Notes: generated by a model not told the origin, from the letters alone. DNA of 64,000 nt from Argopecten irradians (GCF_041381155.1 NC_091142.1:24948362-25012361), one strand, 5' to 3'; numbered from the stretch's first letter, positions 12,387-26,700 are shown. Numbers and translations are program-made.

Positions 12387-15300
12387 ATGTGGTTCTTTGG
12401 TGATGAAGAAGTCAGTGATGGCATGTACTATGTTGGCTACCCTCTCATGTTTCTGGGAATGTACTTACTTGTAGTCATGGTCGTCATCAAATTGATATGG
12501 GGAACAACTCGTTACTGCAGGAGTCCAACACGTCTGTTTGGGAAAACTGCTATCGTCACAGGTAATGTAAAGTGCTAGTTACATGTATGTGTCCAATGTC
12601 TGGTAAGTGGTAAAGATTAATCATTTGAAAGGCACTCTACTGTCACAAGGTAGCCTGAAACCTGATTACAAGATAAAATTAAGTGACCATCGCTATCGTA
12701 AATATTGAAATAAAATCTGTTGAAATACATGTATATCACTTGTAACATACATGTAATTTGTATATTGTTAATTGTTATGATAACAGGCAAATTGTTGTTA
12801 TAGCATGTACGTAAATTCAATGTCATTATCACAGGTACACCTACCTACAGTGTACAGTGTATATATCACAAGCATCCTTGATATTCTAGGAGTTACTATC
12901 ACTGTTAACGTTGTTATATATATCCATCTGTGGAATACATGCATGTATGTATGTCATAGCAAAACTAAATAAGGCAACAGGAAAACAAGATGCATGTTAT
13001 TTGGTCCTTTGATATAAAGAATTAAATAACTATTCACTTTGGTTGATTAGTACTATATGTACTGTGGCTTTGAAATCAGCTTCACTTTCTCTGTTATCTT
13101 AAAAGCTACTTCCTCTAAATCTGCAGGCCTATTATTGGTATTTTTTTTCTCTCCAGGACTGACTTTACTATACAATAGTCTAGATATACATTATGTACGA
13201 CACTTACACTGTAATGTCATTCAGTGGTACTAACCCCTGGAATAATAAGGATGTATCATAGGTGAATTGCTGTTGTAATATGTACATTATGTGACATTAT
13301 AAAAGAGTAACAGATGTCAGTTTGTTGTTGTTGTTGGTTTTTTTTGGTTTTTTTTGACAATTTTGTAGATATTGTTAATAATTTAGTCAAGTACTTTAAT
13401 TACTAAATACATACAAAACAACACACTTGTCTGGTTAAATATTGTTTGTGGCAAATATCTGACTGTGGTAATTTGGAAAAATAAAACATATCATTCGTTG
13501 TAACAACAGGTGGTAATGCTGGAATTGGGAAAGAGACAGCATTGGAACTGGCTTTCAGGGGTGCCCGTGTGATTTTGGCATGTCGCAACCTTAACAAGGC
13601 TAAACAGGCTGCTCAAGAAATCAAAGGTATACATAGACTTACTGTTTATATATTATAAAGTTGACGAACTGGGTTAATTTGTTACAGTGTAACATGTGCT
13701 TCCCATATCCATAATATACCACACTTAATCATCTTGGCAATGGACATCAACTTTTCTGAACTGTAGTCCAGTATGAAGGCCAGGGAAGGACATCTCCAAT
13801 AGACTAGTAGAAATGATAGAAAGTTAAATGATGAATACAACTACTGTTAGGTTTTAGACTATTACTTCTCTTACCCTGGGCAGGGATATCCACAGTTTTA
13901 CCAGTGTGAGATTTTGCAAGGGTAAAGACAACTTTAGACAAGCTTCACGAAATCTTTGCACATGCTCAACAATTGTATGACCTCATAACAATAGTATCAT
14001 GACATCACGGTGATAGTATTATAACGTCACAAAAACAATGAAATTACTTCACAAAGACAGCGAAGATGGCAATTCGTTTGCAAGTGACATGTTTAGTATA
14101 GACGCAAAGTGGTGCACAGGGTAAAAGTAAAAGAATCATTTACTCTCTTTGGGGTGAGACAAAGCCTTGTGTTTGACAACTTAAGAATCTTACCCCTCGT
14201 GTTGAGATTCTCCTGTCTCACCCCAAAGGAGGTGAAAGATTATAGTACTCTCATAACTATGGGTGTATACGATATTAGCTTTGGACACCATTTTGTCTAG
14301 AAATGTATCTGAAACACTAATAATACACAATCAGTTTCACTGAAACCAATTATATATATATTTAGTACAGGGTCTATTAATATAAGTATATCTCTCTTGT
14401 TAGAAGCTGGAACTCACTTGGTATCTTTGATCACATGAGGAAAGCGCTATGTCACATACATGTACACTGTACCATCACACTGTGACCTAGCTACATAACT
14501 TATCAAGGAATAACTTAGTATCTAGGCAACTGGTATTGATACCACATAGTTTGATGTATACATGGTATAATGTATATGGATCTATCTAGGTCTGGAAAAT
14601 ACAACCTGGCAAATACAGCAGAACTTTTCATTCAACAAATTGCCTGATCGATGATATACTTTATTCAATATCCAGTTAAAGCAAATGTCAAAGCATTATT
14701 CACAAATGAATGCACTATGCAAAGTGACAGATAATTAGCGTAATTGTTCTATTGTTTTGACTGGTTTAAAGTTCTATCGACATCCAAGGTCATTGAAGGA
14801 CATGCCAGGTTTGAGATTTGAAGGAAAGCCCACAGTGTACCCATAGAAAAGAACACTGACCAGCTGGCCACACATGGTAATCAAACTCCCAAAAATTACC
14901 CAGAGGTGGAGGGCTTGAGGAAGTGATAATGTCAGGACATCTTATTCACTCAGCCACCGCAGTCCCCCTGATTTTGTGTCTTGTTATCATTAATTCCAAT
15001 ATTTTCTAATTTGCAGAAAAAACAGGAAACTACAATGTAGATTACCAGTATCTAGATCTGTCAGATCTGACATCTGTAAGGAAATTTGCAGAGCACATTA
15101 ATGGATCAGAACCTCGACTAGATCTTCTCATCAATAATGCTGGTATGCTTAAAATGTTACATGTACAAAAGTCATCTACTTTTATGTATATGATCATCAA
15201 GCACTATTTTAATTGTCCAGGAAATTGAGTTATTCTTGCAGTGAATCAATTTCTCAATCAATCTGATAGGATTGGAAGTACTTAATTGGTATGTAATGGG

Positions 15301-17658
15301 TAAGAAAACCAATCCTAGATAGAAATGATTTATTACGTATCAAAAGGATTATTATAACAGTAACGTAAAAGACACCAAATTACTATGTCTTCCCGAAGTA
15401 ACATGAATGTTTGGAAATTAGAGTGATATCATTGAGCTCCTGCTGGATAAAGATTAAAATCACAACAGCATTTGAAGCGCTCAATAACAATGAGCTTATA
15501 ATTACTACAAAGTATCACATTCACGCCGGCCTCCATGTATAAAAAATAGCCGCCGCAATTGAAGTGGTCAGTATGTAGGATTGAATGTTGAAGTAAGCAT
15601 GATGTAGATATTTTGAAGAAATATAACTGTAGAGAGCCTACAGCTTAGTATGACTAAAATCATGATGCATATGTACTTTTCTTTTCGCAGGTATCGCATA
15701 TGAACCAGAAAATGGTTTAACTCTTACAAGTCAGAGATTCGAACTTGTTTTTGGAACAAATTACGTTGGACATTTTCTGCTCACTTATCTGCTAATGGAT
15801 CTACTGAAGATATCTTCTCCATCGCGCATTATAAATGTCAGTTCCTTTATGCACAAATTGCACAGAAGTGCTCTCGACTTTGACCCGGGACCTAACAAGG
15901 AGGGGATGCGCTACCCGAACCTGGTCGCATACAGATGCAGTAAACTGGCTAATGTGATGCATGCCCGAGAACTGGCAAAACGACTGGCTGGTGAGCTTAT
16001 AATACTGCCACGTTCATTTCAGAATGTAAAATATTAATATTATTAAAATTAACCAAACTGATATATAAGGCTTTGATCTAAATCAAATGATTGAAGTTAA
16101 GGTGAGAAACTTATGACCGGCATCTGACAACATGTAAACATAAAAAGAATTATTAAACATGCATCTGACTACCTGAAACTAATTAAGAGACTTTCATGTT
16201 GAGCTACTGTGTTACATTTGGTTGGTTAGCTGTCCTAAATGTAATCCGCTAAGACCAACCATAATCGCAGACCCATGTGACCTAGATTTTTTTTATGTAT
16301 GTTTACAGGTACTGGTGTGACAGCCAACTCGCTACATCCAGGTGTAATTAACTCTGAAATCTGGGTTCCCTTTAAGTCAAGGTGGACTTGTCTGGTGTTT
16401 TTTGTTTGGAAATTTATATTACGGTAAGGCAAAAATTGTAAATGTATACAAAGTGTATTTCAAATATGAAAAATAAAATCTTTCTTTTTTCTAGAATTTT
16501 TGTTTTTATCAGTAGACATACATGTACTTTGTTTGTATGTTTGATTAATTAACGTCCTATTAACAGCTATGGTCATGTAAGGACGGCCTCCCATGTATGA
16601 TGTGTGTTGCGTGTATGTTGTGCAAGGTGCCTGTTTTGGGAGACTGCGGTATATTCATGTTGTGTCTTCTTGTATAGTGGAACTGTTGCCCTTTTTATAG
16701 TGCTATATCACTGAAGCATACCGACGAAGACACCAAGAAACACACCCACCCGGTCACATTATACTGACAACGGGCGAACCATTCGTCCCGCTCCCTGTAT
16801 GCTGAGCGCTAAGCAGGAGCAGAAACTACCACTTTTATAGACTTTGGTGTATCTCGGCCAGGGGAGAACACCCAGAGCCTTCCTCACAGGGGCGAACGCT
16901 CAACTCAAGGCCAAATGTGAGGCAGTGCCAAGGGAGGCATTAGGAAAGATAAAGTCAGTTAGGAAAAAGAGAAAAGATAAGATCCTAAATTTAGTCGCCT
17001 TTTACGATCATGCAATAGGGACAGCAGGTACAATTCTAACGCCCTACCTACAGGGCAGATAGTATGTAATATATTTGTATAAATAAGTCATGTATGTTAT
17101 ATTAATTATACTTTTAAAATTATTTTAGAAAGTTAAATAATTTTGCTACTTTGCATTCAGTCTATAAATTATTATTTTTTTTTTCAAATGATACAATATC
17201 TTTATATTATGATACAAGTGTAAATAAAAACTGTTAGAATTTATTTATTAGTTGATGTTACATAATTAATGTGTACATTGTTGCATCAATAGACACCTCT
17301 ATATGAAACATGATTTCATTTGTCGATAAGTATCATGTCATTAAATCCTCTAGACATTTAATGAATTTGTACATAATGAAATTCTAACCTAAAAATTATC
17401 ATAAAGTAATATGAAATATTAATTGTTGAGAAAAAAGTTATCAAACCTTTGTTTCTCTTTAACAGGCATCTATGTTTAGATAACAGAGGTGGTGCTCAGA
17501 CAAGTATATTCCTGGCTGTAGACAAAGGAGTGATGTCAGTATCGGGGAAATACTTCTCGAGGAGTGTAGAGTCTAGTGAAAACAAAATGGCACGCGATGA
17601 TGTGGCTTGTCAACGACTCTGGAACGCAAGTCTAGATATGTGTGGTCTATCTCAGTGA
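12387..17658 (+). CDS. Retinol dehydrogenase-like short-chain dehydrogenase (RDH11-14/SDR7C type)
   Basis: Exons 12387-12561, 13510-13626, 15017-15142, 15691-15990, 16309-16423 and 17466-17658 join in frame to 341 aa, close to the usual 315-340 aa. Residues ~12-38 form a hydrophobic N-terminal membrane anchor. The Rossmann cofactor motif TGGNAGIG is at 58-65, NNAG at 137-140, Asn163 in [10 protein letters not shown], the catalytic Ser at 190/191 (NVSSF), and the YxxxK pair at Tyr220/Lys224 (AYRCSK). LHPGV and a late [10 protein letters not shown] segment are typical of the RDH11-14 group. Family members are membrane-bound, mostly NADP(H)-dependent enzymes reducing retinal or other aldehydes and oxidising the alcohols; the substrate here is inference. 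All introns have GT-AG ends. The start is the first Met, just before the anchor. The last codons ([12 protein letters not shown], stop) are the first unit of a 43-bp minisatellite that follows. Confidence 0.93.
12867..13253. mobile_element. 385-bp MITE in SDR intron 1
   Basis: The left CATCCTTGATATTCTAGGAG and inverted right CATCCTTATTATTCCAGGGG ends continue TTA(C/G)TA for ~28 bp arms. A related single end occurs at 62566-62600. Confidence 0.65.
14146..14234. repeat. Inverted repeat TTTGGGGTGAGACA
   Basis: CTTTGGGGTGAGACAAAG and CCTGTCTCACCCCAAAGG form a stem around ~55 bases in SDR intron 2. A GGGATATCCACAG palindromic end at ~13883 may belong to the same foldback family. Confidence 0.6.
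14760..14972 (-). mobile_element. tRNA-derived SINE-like repeat, decayed
   Basis: Read on - from 14972 it starts GGGGGACTGCGGTGGCTGAG, which resembles a tRNA-Ser/Leu 5' end with an A box (TGGCTGAGTGA). A decayed B-box-like GAGTTTGATTACC follows ~70 bases later after a long variable-arm-like piece (CCTCCACCTCTGGGT). Such Ser/Leu-headed SINEs are common in molluscs. Too degenerate to be a functional tRNA. Confidence 0.55.
16531..17062 (+). repeat. Molluscan interspersed repeat in SDR intron 5
   Basis: From GATTAATTAACGTCCTATTA through AAGGACGGCCTCCCATGTAT to a GC-richer tail, this is a compact unit unlike the AT-rich intron around it. From memory it resembles a repeat found very often in bivalve sequences. 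No inverted ends are evident; the 71-codon open frame inside is not supported as a gene. Confidence 0.5.
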
Positions 17659-18690
17659 GGGATGGAACGCAAGTCTAGATATGTGTGGTCTATCTCAGTG
17701 AGGGATGGAACGCAAGTCTAGATATGTGTGGTCTATCTCAGTGAGGGATGGAACACAAGTCTAGATATGTGTGGTCTATCTCAATGAGGGATGGAACACA
17801 AGTCTAGATATGTGTGGTCTATCTCAATGAGGGATGGAACACAAGTCTAGATATGTGTGGTCTATCTCATGTGAGGGATGGAACGCAAGTCTAGATATGT
17901 GTGGTCTATCTCAGTGAGGGATGGAACGCAAGTCTAGATATGTGTGGTCTATCTCAGTGAGGGATGGAACGCAAGTCTAGATATGTGTGGTCTATCTCAG
18001 TGAGGGATGGAACGCAAGTCTAGATATGTGTGGTCTATCTCAGTGAGGGATGGAACGCAAGTCTAGATATGTGTGGTCTATCTCAATGAGGGATGGAACA
18101 CAAGTCTAGATATGTGTGGTCTATCTCAATGAGGGATGGAACGCAAGTCTAGATATGTGTGGTCTATCTCAATGAGGGATGGAACGCAAGTCTAGATATG
18201 TGTGGTCTATCTCAATGAGGGATGGAACGCAAGTCTAGATATGTGTGGTCTATCTCAATGAGGGATGGAACGCAAGTCTAGAATGTGTGGTCTATCTCAG
18301 TGAGGGATGGAACGCAAGTCTAGATATGTGTGGTCTATCTCAGTGAGGGATGGAACGCAAGTCTAGATATGTGTGGTCTATCTCAGTGAGGGATGGAACG
18401 CAAGTCTAGATATGTGTGGTCTATCTCAGTGAGGGATGGAACGCAAGTCTAGATATGTGTGGTCTATCTCAGTGAGGGATGGAACGCAAGTCTAGATATG
18501 TGTGGTCTATCTCAGTGAGGGATGGAACGCAAGTCTAGATATGTGTGGTCTATCTCAGTGAGGGATAATCTTAGTTCTGTGGTTTACTCTAGATATGTGT
18601 GGTCTATCTCAGTGAGGGATGGAACGCAAGTCTAGATATGTGTGGTCTATCTCAATGAGGGATGGAACACAAGTCTAGATTTTTGTACTT
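17619..18690 (+). repeat. 43-bp minisatellite seeded by the SDR gene's last codons
   Basis: About 24 tandem copies of a 43-bp unit. The first copy is the final coding segment of the SDR gene with its stop codon; the rest lie directly downstream, presumably in the 3' UTR. Copies differ at two main sites, GGAACGCAAG/GGAACACAAG and CTCAGTGAG/CTCAATGAG, and identical variants occur in runs, a sign of recent block duplication. One copy near 18565-18590 is interrupted by unrelated bases, one near 17870 has an extra T and one near 18280 lacks two bases. Since 43 is not a multiple of 3, readthrough would shift frame between units. Confidence 0.95.
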
Positions 18691-19430
18691 TTTTCTGTAA
18701 CCATGGAAACATTGCTGAAAATGGCAGATTTTTGTGTAAGAATCGTTTCCGGAGCACAACTCTGAAACCAGCAGAGATATTTCCATGAAACTTGAAAGAC
18801 ACATTTTATGTAGGACTTTTAATTTTGTATTATGCTTTACTTTTTATTTAATATGCGTGCAGTAAAACTCAGATATATCAAACTCAATTACTATGAACAT
18901 TCACTTAATTCCTATGTAACTCGTCGCTGTTTAAAACAAATCAAAAATCGCACTGTTAGCTGCTGAACTTTGATCAATTCTGGTATTTTTCAAAACAGTA
19001 AATGTTTTCAAAGTTGGTTTCACTTTGTTAAAAAAAAACCATAAATATGTTTTGTATATATTCTTCAATTGCAGTTGGGTTTTAAAATACTTTTCCTATA
19101 CTCTTACTAGCATATAAAATTAACGCATTAATTGATTTAGCTCTCCATTGGCGGGGGATCTGAATGACTATGTCCTTGTTGTTAATTATAAACGTGTGCA
19201 AGGATATGTAGCACCTGTGTTTGATCAATATACACTCTCATATAATTGGTGATTATATTTAATTCACTTCAAGCATACAATTTCTTCTCTCAGGTCAGTA
19301 TATTGCATTGATTACAATCACAGACTTTAGTCTAATAAATGATAAATAATGGTGTTGTGATCCTTGCTTTTGTATGTGCACAGAGATATTTATTAACTGG
19401 AATACAATCAAGATATACAGATCATGATCA
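18691..19430. other. Gene-free stretch after the SDR minisatellite
   Basis: AT-rich with no exon I can support. A canonical AATAAA at 19334-19339 is a candidate polyadenylation signal for the SDR gene on +, which would put the whole minisatellite in its 3' UTR. Confidence 0.4.
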
Positions 19431-20895
19431 ATCTTACATAATTATTATGTATGTTATGCTATGGCCATCTGTCCATCATCCGTCCATCCTTTGTCAACTT
19501 TCCTTTGAACAAGTTTTTTTTTCTCAATACCAGCGAGCCCAGAGGTCCTCGTACTTCAACTGAAACATATTATGATTAAGTTAAAATGATTTACTTTCAT
19601 TTAATGTCACATAAGGTCAAATATGGTACAATCTTTTAGTTAGATGACTTCTTGTCAATAACTGTTAGGTTCTGAAACATGATATTTAGGCATGTATCAT
19701 ACTGAGGAAGAGGGCTGCTTATATAATTTATTCAAATGAATGACCTTGAACTACAGTCAATGTCACAGGAACCAAATATAATAAAATATGTGTAAATGGC
19801 TCCCTGTTAATACTCAAAGAAGTCCTGAGACCCGATATTGGGTCTGTAGAATTCCAAGGTGAAGGGTTTTCAAAATTTATTTTGCAAATGAATGAACTCG
19901 ATCTCCATTCAAGATAGCATGAGTCAACCATATATTTAGTAACACTAGCACTGTACCATGGTATCGGGTAAATCAGTCAGTTCGTTTAGGGCTATGTGGG
20001 TCCAGTAGTCTTAAAAACAACTTCTGGCAAATACCTAAAGAGGCCCAAAGACATCATATTGGACCGCCTGCAACATACATTAATAAATGCCTTCTAATTG
20101 ACATTCATTCAAGGCCACATAGAGCAAGTATTATTAATTTTGAATATGCAGTTTTACTAAAGCCTCAGAGATCTATATGCATGTAAATGTGTATTTGTAT
20201 TTGGCTTGTAGCAAGCTTTATAAGTTTTAGGTCTCTGGCCCCCCAGGGGCAGACGGGTGGGGCCCAATAGGGGAAATAGAGTTAGTTTTGCGTTGGCCAC
20301 GGCTTTATAAGATAGAAGGTAATATAACCCCTTTAGTCTAATTAAGGCCTTTTTGTGAGGTATTTTTATAATCGGTATATTGTGTCGTTTGTGCAATTTG
20401 GAAAAACTTTTTTTTTCATTCCTATCCTTAATGTTGATTATTATGCAAATTTGACTTTTGACACCTGTGTATTCATTTACATGTTCTTTCTTTTTACTGA
20501 AATGATTAAAATATGATAATTTTCAGCGGACTCGTAGTTCTTTTTAGATCATCTAACCAGAGGATCCAGGATGACCTACAAGTACATTAATTGTGTGTAT
20601 AAGATGGCCGTGCATAAACTTCTCATTTAACGTCTCGTTAGCAAAACCAATGCCCTTGGTTCTGATGTTGGACATTTAGCATGCTTGGTAAAAGACTTCC
20701 AAGTTTGTTCAAAATCAAGAGATACTTTCATATCAAAAAAGTCTCTATCAGAAAAAAACATACTCTTTGTCTTACGATTTTTAGCCGAAGAAAAGGTGAG
20801 ACTGTTTGGTGTTTGTATGTCTTCTAAATACTTTTTCTCGTTAATACATTAATCAGGTGGCCGTTGAGGCCCATGAGTCTCTTCTTAAATATGCT
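19431..20895 (+). mobile_element. Decayed tandem-core element
   Basis: Degenerate ~180-bp periodic sequence (GAATGACCTTGAAC, GAATGAACTCGATC and similar) includes at ~20238-20285 a clear relic of the A/B core (GGTGGGGCCCAATAGGGG). A terminus-like GTTGAGGCCCATGAGTCTCTT follows at ~20865-20890. Probably more than one old element. Confidence 0.4.
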
Positions 20896-23020
20896 TGGAT
20901 GATGTGTTTCAAGTTTGATTAACTGAAATGCATGTACTTTCTTTTCAGTCACTGAAGATCAAAGTGGAGGTACCGGTGGTTTGCACGTATGAAAACCAAT
21001 AAGACTCTTTGAAATAAGGTCACACTAGTCCACTAAACCTGCCTATATTATTAGACTTTATTTTTATTTATTTTTTTGCCTAATACTTGATGGTGTGAAA
21101 AGGACAGAATATTCCAACATCTGATAGATGAGTTCAACAACGTACAATTCTCCGAAAAACATGATCAGCATCATAGAGCGACTGTGAGGGAACATCCAAG
21201 TCAAGAGACTAATTAATAATAAATAAAAAAATAAGAGGACTTTCCGATTTTAAATCAGAAGACTAGCTCCGGACAGGGTAACTACGCTACATCCAAAACG
21301 ACATCCATTGGATATTAAGCAAGAAGACCTAGGAATCAGCGATAATCATACCCTTCTATCACCCTATACTTACAGAACATGCAAGAAAAGCTAGACGAGT
21401 CCTGCTAGAAGAAGTATAAGCTTCCAATATTTACATAACAGACCCATAATGTGTTAGCAAAAGCATTCCAGAAAAAAGATTACATCAATATCAAGCTCGT
21501 CTGAATAACTCTAGAATAACTCTAGAAGTTGAATGCAAGTAGGAAATTCTGATACTTTATCAATGAGTTTTCGTACATACTGAAACATACGTCAGCATCA
21601 TCAGAAGAGTCTGTTAGAGATGCATCTGTTCAATCACTTGCGGCGAAGGACTGGTGTCAGAAAAGACTGCGAATGCCAGGTGACACTTATTTTCTGTTCC
21701 TCATGACACAAAGTGGTTGTGACATCCATTGGGGACTAAGCTATAGATGAAGGACCTGGAAGTCGGTATTCTATAACCCCACTTCAAGAACATGCAAGAA
21801 AAAGATTAGGTCTTCTAGAAAAAGCTCTGGCACGTACTCTGCAACTTCTGCCTGCAATAATATAACCGAGAATATTTCGCAAAACGGAACATGAAATCCA
21901 AGTATATATTTTCAACAAGGCCACCGAGCCTTATGAAAGGCCAAGGTTTTCTCCTACAAATTAAAATTCACAGTATTGTTTAGTTATATATAATTATACT
22001 TATATGATAACTCACCATCAGTATCGTTAGGATAAATATGGAACTTCAACAGCACATCTGTGTGACAGATTCTCCAAGTCCAGCAGTCCATATGCAGATA
22101 TTAAAACGGAAGATTTCTAATTCACTGGAGAAAAAAGTGGTGCGAATTAAATTAATGTGAATCAAGGCCAAACATTCACAGCGAAGTAATCTATTGAATT
22201 AGCGAATAAGGTAGTGTACTTCATATGGGGGATAATGAAATCTTTCGTGATCCAGACTCCACCTAAATTCTTTTTTCTGAAACAAAAACAAAAGGCTGGT
22301 GGTCTTCTTGAATGTGACAGCTAATTAAGCTTGTTAATCCTCACGATTTGCCGACTGGAATGGTTTATGGAAATGGAATGGTATATCGAAGTATCCTCCA
22401 TAAACTTGTATTTCTAAATTTTCATTAATTCATTTTTAAAAATCTCAAATAGAAAAAATAGAAAGCGTTTGAATATTCATGTGCAGGTTTTAATAGCAGA
22501 TGAGATGCTGAGCATAAAATGGCCATCAAGATCTCCGAAGTCCAATTTGGTTAAAGAAATTTGTCCATATGATCAAGAAAATCTGTCATTTTTAACAGAA
22601 ATGCAACGTAAATCATGTAAAGTTTTTGATTAGTCACCATATGACTAGATTATCAAAATGCCTCTCGTCCATAGGTAAGCAGTTTTCTTAGCGTTACTTT
22701 TGCACAAAGCCATTGGAAGAAAAAGTTCTTCCAATTGTCCTCTCTCCTGGTCTACAGTTTGGTTAATTCCATTTTGTACCAGGGAAAAAGACAAATCAAT
22801 GAAAGGCGCTACGTAAGCTTAAGATTTTGATAATTCAAGTTTTAACCACAAAGTTTAATAGTCTTCCGTTGGTGTCTAGTTGTAAATATTTCATTTAGAA
22901 AATATTTTGAAGAAAAAAAATATAAAATAAAATTGAAACTGACTTCAATTGTGGATTATAGTTGATTTTAGATTTTCTTTTTAATTTCAAAAACTGAAGT
23001 GAGCTTTCTGAAATTCCATC
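20896..23020. other. Gene-free stretch with decayed repeats
   Basis: No exon recognised. Diverged direct copies at ~21300-21420 and ~21722-21835 share ACATCCATTGG and GAACATGCAAGAAAA. A half MITE (CTAGTCCACTAAACCTGCCT) at 21026 matches the element at 63004-63126. Confidence 0.45.
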
Positions 23021-23023
23021 GAA

Positions 23024-23598
23024 AGGTTTTTTGAGGTACTTTTTCATTGGATTTGAAAGCAAAACAAAACATTAAACGTTAGATGTATGTCGGTCTTTAA
23101 CTCCAACAACTGGTTACTATTATGTGTAATTATTAAGTGGTGTTACGAAGGAAACCGCGTCAAACGGGTAGGAGAATATTTCTTGATGGGCGCCAAGATA
23201 CCTCTAAAATTATCTTTTATATATGTATGTATGTAATGTGCATATATATAAAATATATTATTATAATTAAATATTCTTTCTTAAATATACAGAAAAAAAA
23301 TCTAATAATAAAAGTTCTTTGGGGTACTCTCTTATTTCGATTTGAAAGCAAACCAAAATATAAATGTCTGTCTTAAACTTCAACAACTGGTTATTATTAT
23401 GTGTAGTCTTTAACTCCCACAACTGGTTACTATTATGTGTAAGTTTAATCAAGTGGTGTTACGAAGGAAACGGGTAGGAGAAAATATTTCTTGATGGGCG
23501 CCAAGATACCTCTAAAATTATCTTTTATTAATGTATGTAATGTGCATATATATAAAATATATTATTATAATTAAATATTCTTTCTTAAATATACAGCC
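23024..23598 (+). repeat. Two-copy tandem duplication, ~290 bp
   Basis: Copy 1 at ~23024-23293 and copy 2 at ~23316-23598 share CAACAACTGGTTA, GGTGTTACGAAGGAAAC, TTCTTGATGGGCGCCAAGAT and a long AT-rich tail to AAATATACAG. Small indels separate them. Confidence 0.85.
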
Positions 23599-23716
23599 TT
23601 CAATAAACCATAACATGTTTTTAAATATGGCCAAAACAATGTGTATGCTATCTGTCAGAAAGTGACATAAGTTAGTCAATGTTAGATACGTTACGTCAAT
23701 AAACACACAAAACTTG

Positions 23717-26700
23717 TCTTGACATGAACTACACTTTATTCGAATTCACATACAATGAATGCTATCATACAATCCATTTAGTTCAACATTGCACATAAAA
23801 CTTAAATGTATCGATAGAGGAATGTAGCTGCAAGGCAAATAACGCCATACAGGTCCCTAAACACACAGCGACTTGTTAGAAACATCAAAAAGCCTTTTTT
23901 CAAAAAAGAAAAATAGAAAATGAAAACAAGATTGTAACAAAATATAAACACAGACCGAAACTAAAATTATTGGCTGGGATTTCGTATTTCATCATTTACT
24001 TCACTGTATAAGAACAAAAAGACAGAACAAAACACAATTGGAAATGTCGTCAATTTCAGCATAAGGTAGCGAGTTATTTAAGAAATCTTATGATCTATGG
24101 TTCATGGGAAGTTTCTCTCAAAGTAAATCTTTTCTCCACGTCACCAGAGTGATCATCATTGTTTTACTGATAAAATAATATAATTTTGACATCATACATT
24201 TCGCAACTTTGTTACTTTTTGTAACTTTTTTGATTTTATGTATAATAAAGCATAGCATTAAATAAATGTGAAAATATCTTATTCCTGTATTATCAATCAC
24301 GTTATGTCCATTCCAAAACTATGTAAATATTGTAAGTAGAGATTGTCTGATGATTTTCTATACAAACGTGAAATATAGCACATGTGCTTTTACTTTCCTT
24401 CAAAATACTGTTTCTAAAAAACAAAGTCACAAATAATTACAGTGAACTAACAAAAGATACGGGTGAAATAATTAAGGACTGATGCAATGAGTTATGTAAA
24501 AGGGTCCCTATGCTATATTCTCCTTGCACTCACACAATGTACAATACTATATCTATATATACACAATGACGTACAAGTCGACGTGACAGCACTCTTTGTA
24601 GAACTAGCAGGACCTGTCTTATGACTACAAATCTCAATCAGCATCAACTTTCATCAGCTTTGTTTTCATTATTACAAAATAATTTCAATTGACTAAACTC
24701 CAATTCTTACATTAAGAACATGATATTGACACTGCATGAACCATTCACATACTTTTAAAGCAGAATTTATGTGAAGACCTTTCTACTCATTTCCCTGTTT
24801 CTTGGTGTTTTTTTTTAGTTCTGTAAAGTTGAAACTACAAGTTCGTTCACATTCAAACATTGTAATTGTTTTTTTCTCTCCATTTCAACTATCTATATAT
24901 CAGGATGCTTTTAGAATGGATATTCTGTGCTGGTCGATAGGATTATTGATTCAGCATTATGATAGTTCTAGCCATTTTATTTCACATCTTCCTGACATTT
25001 TACAACAGCTTTATATTCTGAGCTTTAAAAGTATTTGCATATGACACAAATGTATATGCTTATATGCAATCGCCATGCAACATATAAAAATATTGACAGA
25101 GACGAAATATTCATATGGATATAAATCAACTCTGGAAGAACTTTTCTCTCTCAATCTTGGAATCCTTTCTCCTTCAGAATATAAACCATACATGTAAAGC
25201 AATAATAGCATATAAGCTTTTCAAAATGACTAAGGACAAGGGCAACATGGACGGAAACAGAATCAGAAAAAAGGTTGCATCGCATTAAAGCTTTGTAAAA
25301 ATAATCACGTTTTATGTCGGTAAGCACGCAATACTTTCCATGTTCTGCTCACTACACAAGTCATTAAAATACATTCACCTCAAAAATAGCAATTATATTT
25401 CAAAGACAAGAAAAGGTAGCTTGATTGTACAAAGGGATTTGGTGTATATAATCATATTAAATATATAGTCATATATACATATTAGTACAAGTCACAATAT
25501 AAGACTCCTGATGTTGATTAACTTTTATGATTAACTTATTAATATCTTATTGTGTTTTTTTTTCTCATAAAATTAATGAAAACTAATTACTTAACTGACA
25601 ATAGCTTTTCTACTGACAAAAATGTATGTTTCCAAGCTGTACTAGCATTGCTCAAACTTTCCGTATTTTTTTTGCTGTCTGGCATGCTCAGATCAATTTC
25701 ATAATGAAAAGAACGTCTCAAGATCAACATTCTCCATCAACAAACTCTAAGGACGCAAAAATATGTAGATATTTTGGAAATGGTAATTCCTTCAAACAGT
25801 ACCAAAGTCTCTTTATATACCTCTGTCATTCATACATAGTGAGACATACTAACTTTCTATGAAGCTATGAATAAAGCAACTTTTAGACTACGTTAATTTA
25901 CACGTTAGATGATATGTTTGTATCACAAACTATTACCAATACATTCAATGAAATCAACCGCTTGTTAGATTGAATGACAAAACACAATAATTTAACTGGA
26001 ATGTTGAAATTAAATGTTTTTTTCAAGCACAGCTCTCACTAAATTTAGTGAATATGCGTATGCACCAGTGTGCAACAATTTGATTTGATTTTATACATCG
26101 TTAGACATCGTAAAGCAACACCTCCTTGACAACAATATTATATGATAACGAAAGAGGTAATCAAAATACCACTGAATAACCTAATGTTCTACTGGGATAT
26201 CTCTACATCAAACCAATGAACACCCTTCTATCTAACACAACAAAATGAAAATTTCAAGTCAGTTCAAATTATTTTGTGATTATGGGACAAAGTAATCTAT
26301 GACTGTTAAATGTCAGTATTTCCACTTCTTCTCAATCACCGAAAAATCTGAAAACAATGCTAAACATCGACAAACATGGAAACTCAAAAATCTGAAATTG
26401 GCATATTCATGCCAGAGATTCACATAGAAGCAGAACTCCGCATTCATCGCTGTTTGAAAACTATATTAGTATCGTCTGTATTTGTTAATTAACCATAAAT
26501 ACAATGTACATATGTACATAAAATAATGAAGAATTCATAAAACACAAAGTTCAGGATTACAAATTAGGGAAACATAATCATGTTATTATAATATTGTATA
26601 GTTGTAATCATAGTTAAATAAATAAGTTACAAACAAATAATACAAGTAGGAAACACAACACATACATATTATATAATACATAAAGTCATTAGAACGTATC

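Noticed and set aside
14760..14972. A functional tRNA-Ser/Leu gene on minus
   Set aside because: The A-box region is recognisable but the B box is decayed and no acceptor-stem pairing can be drawn; best read as a SINE relic.
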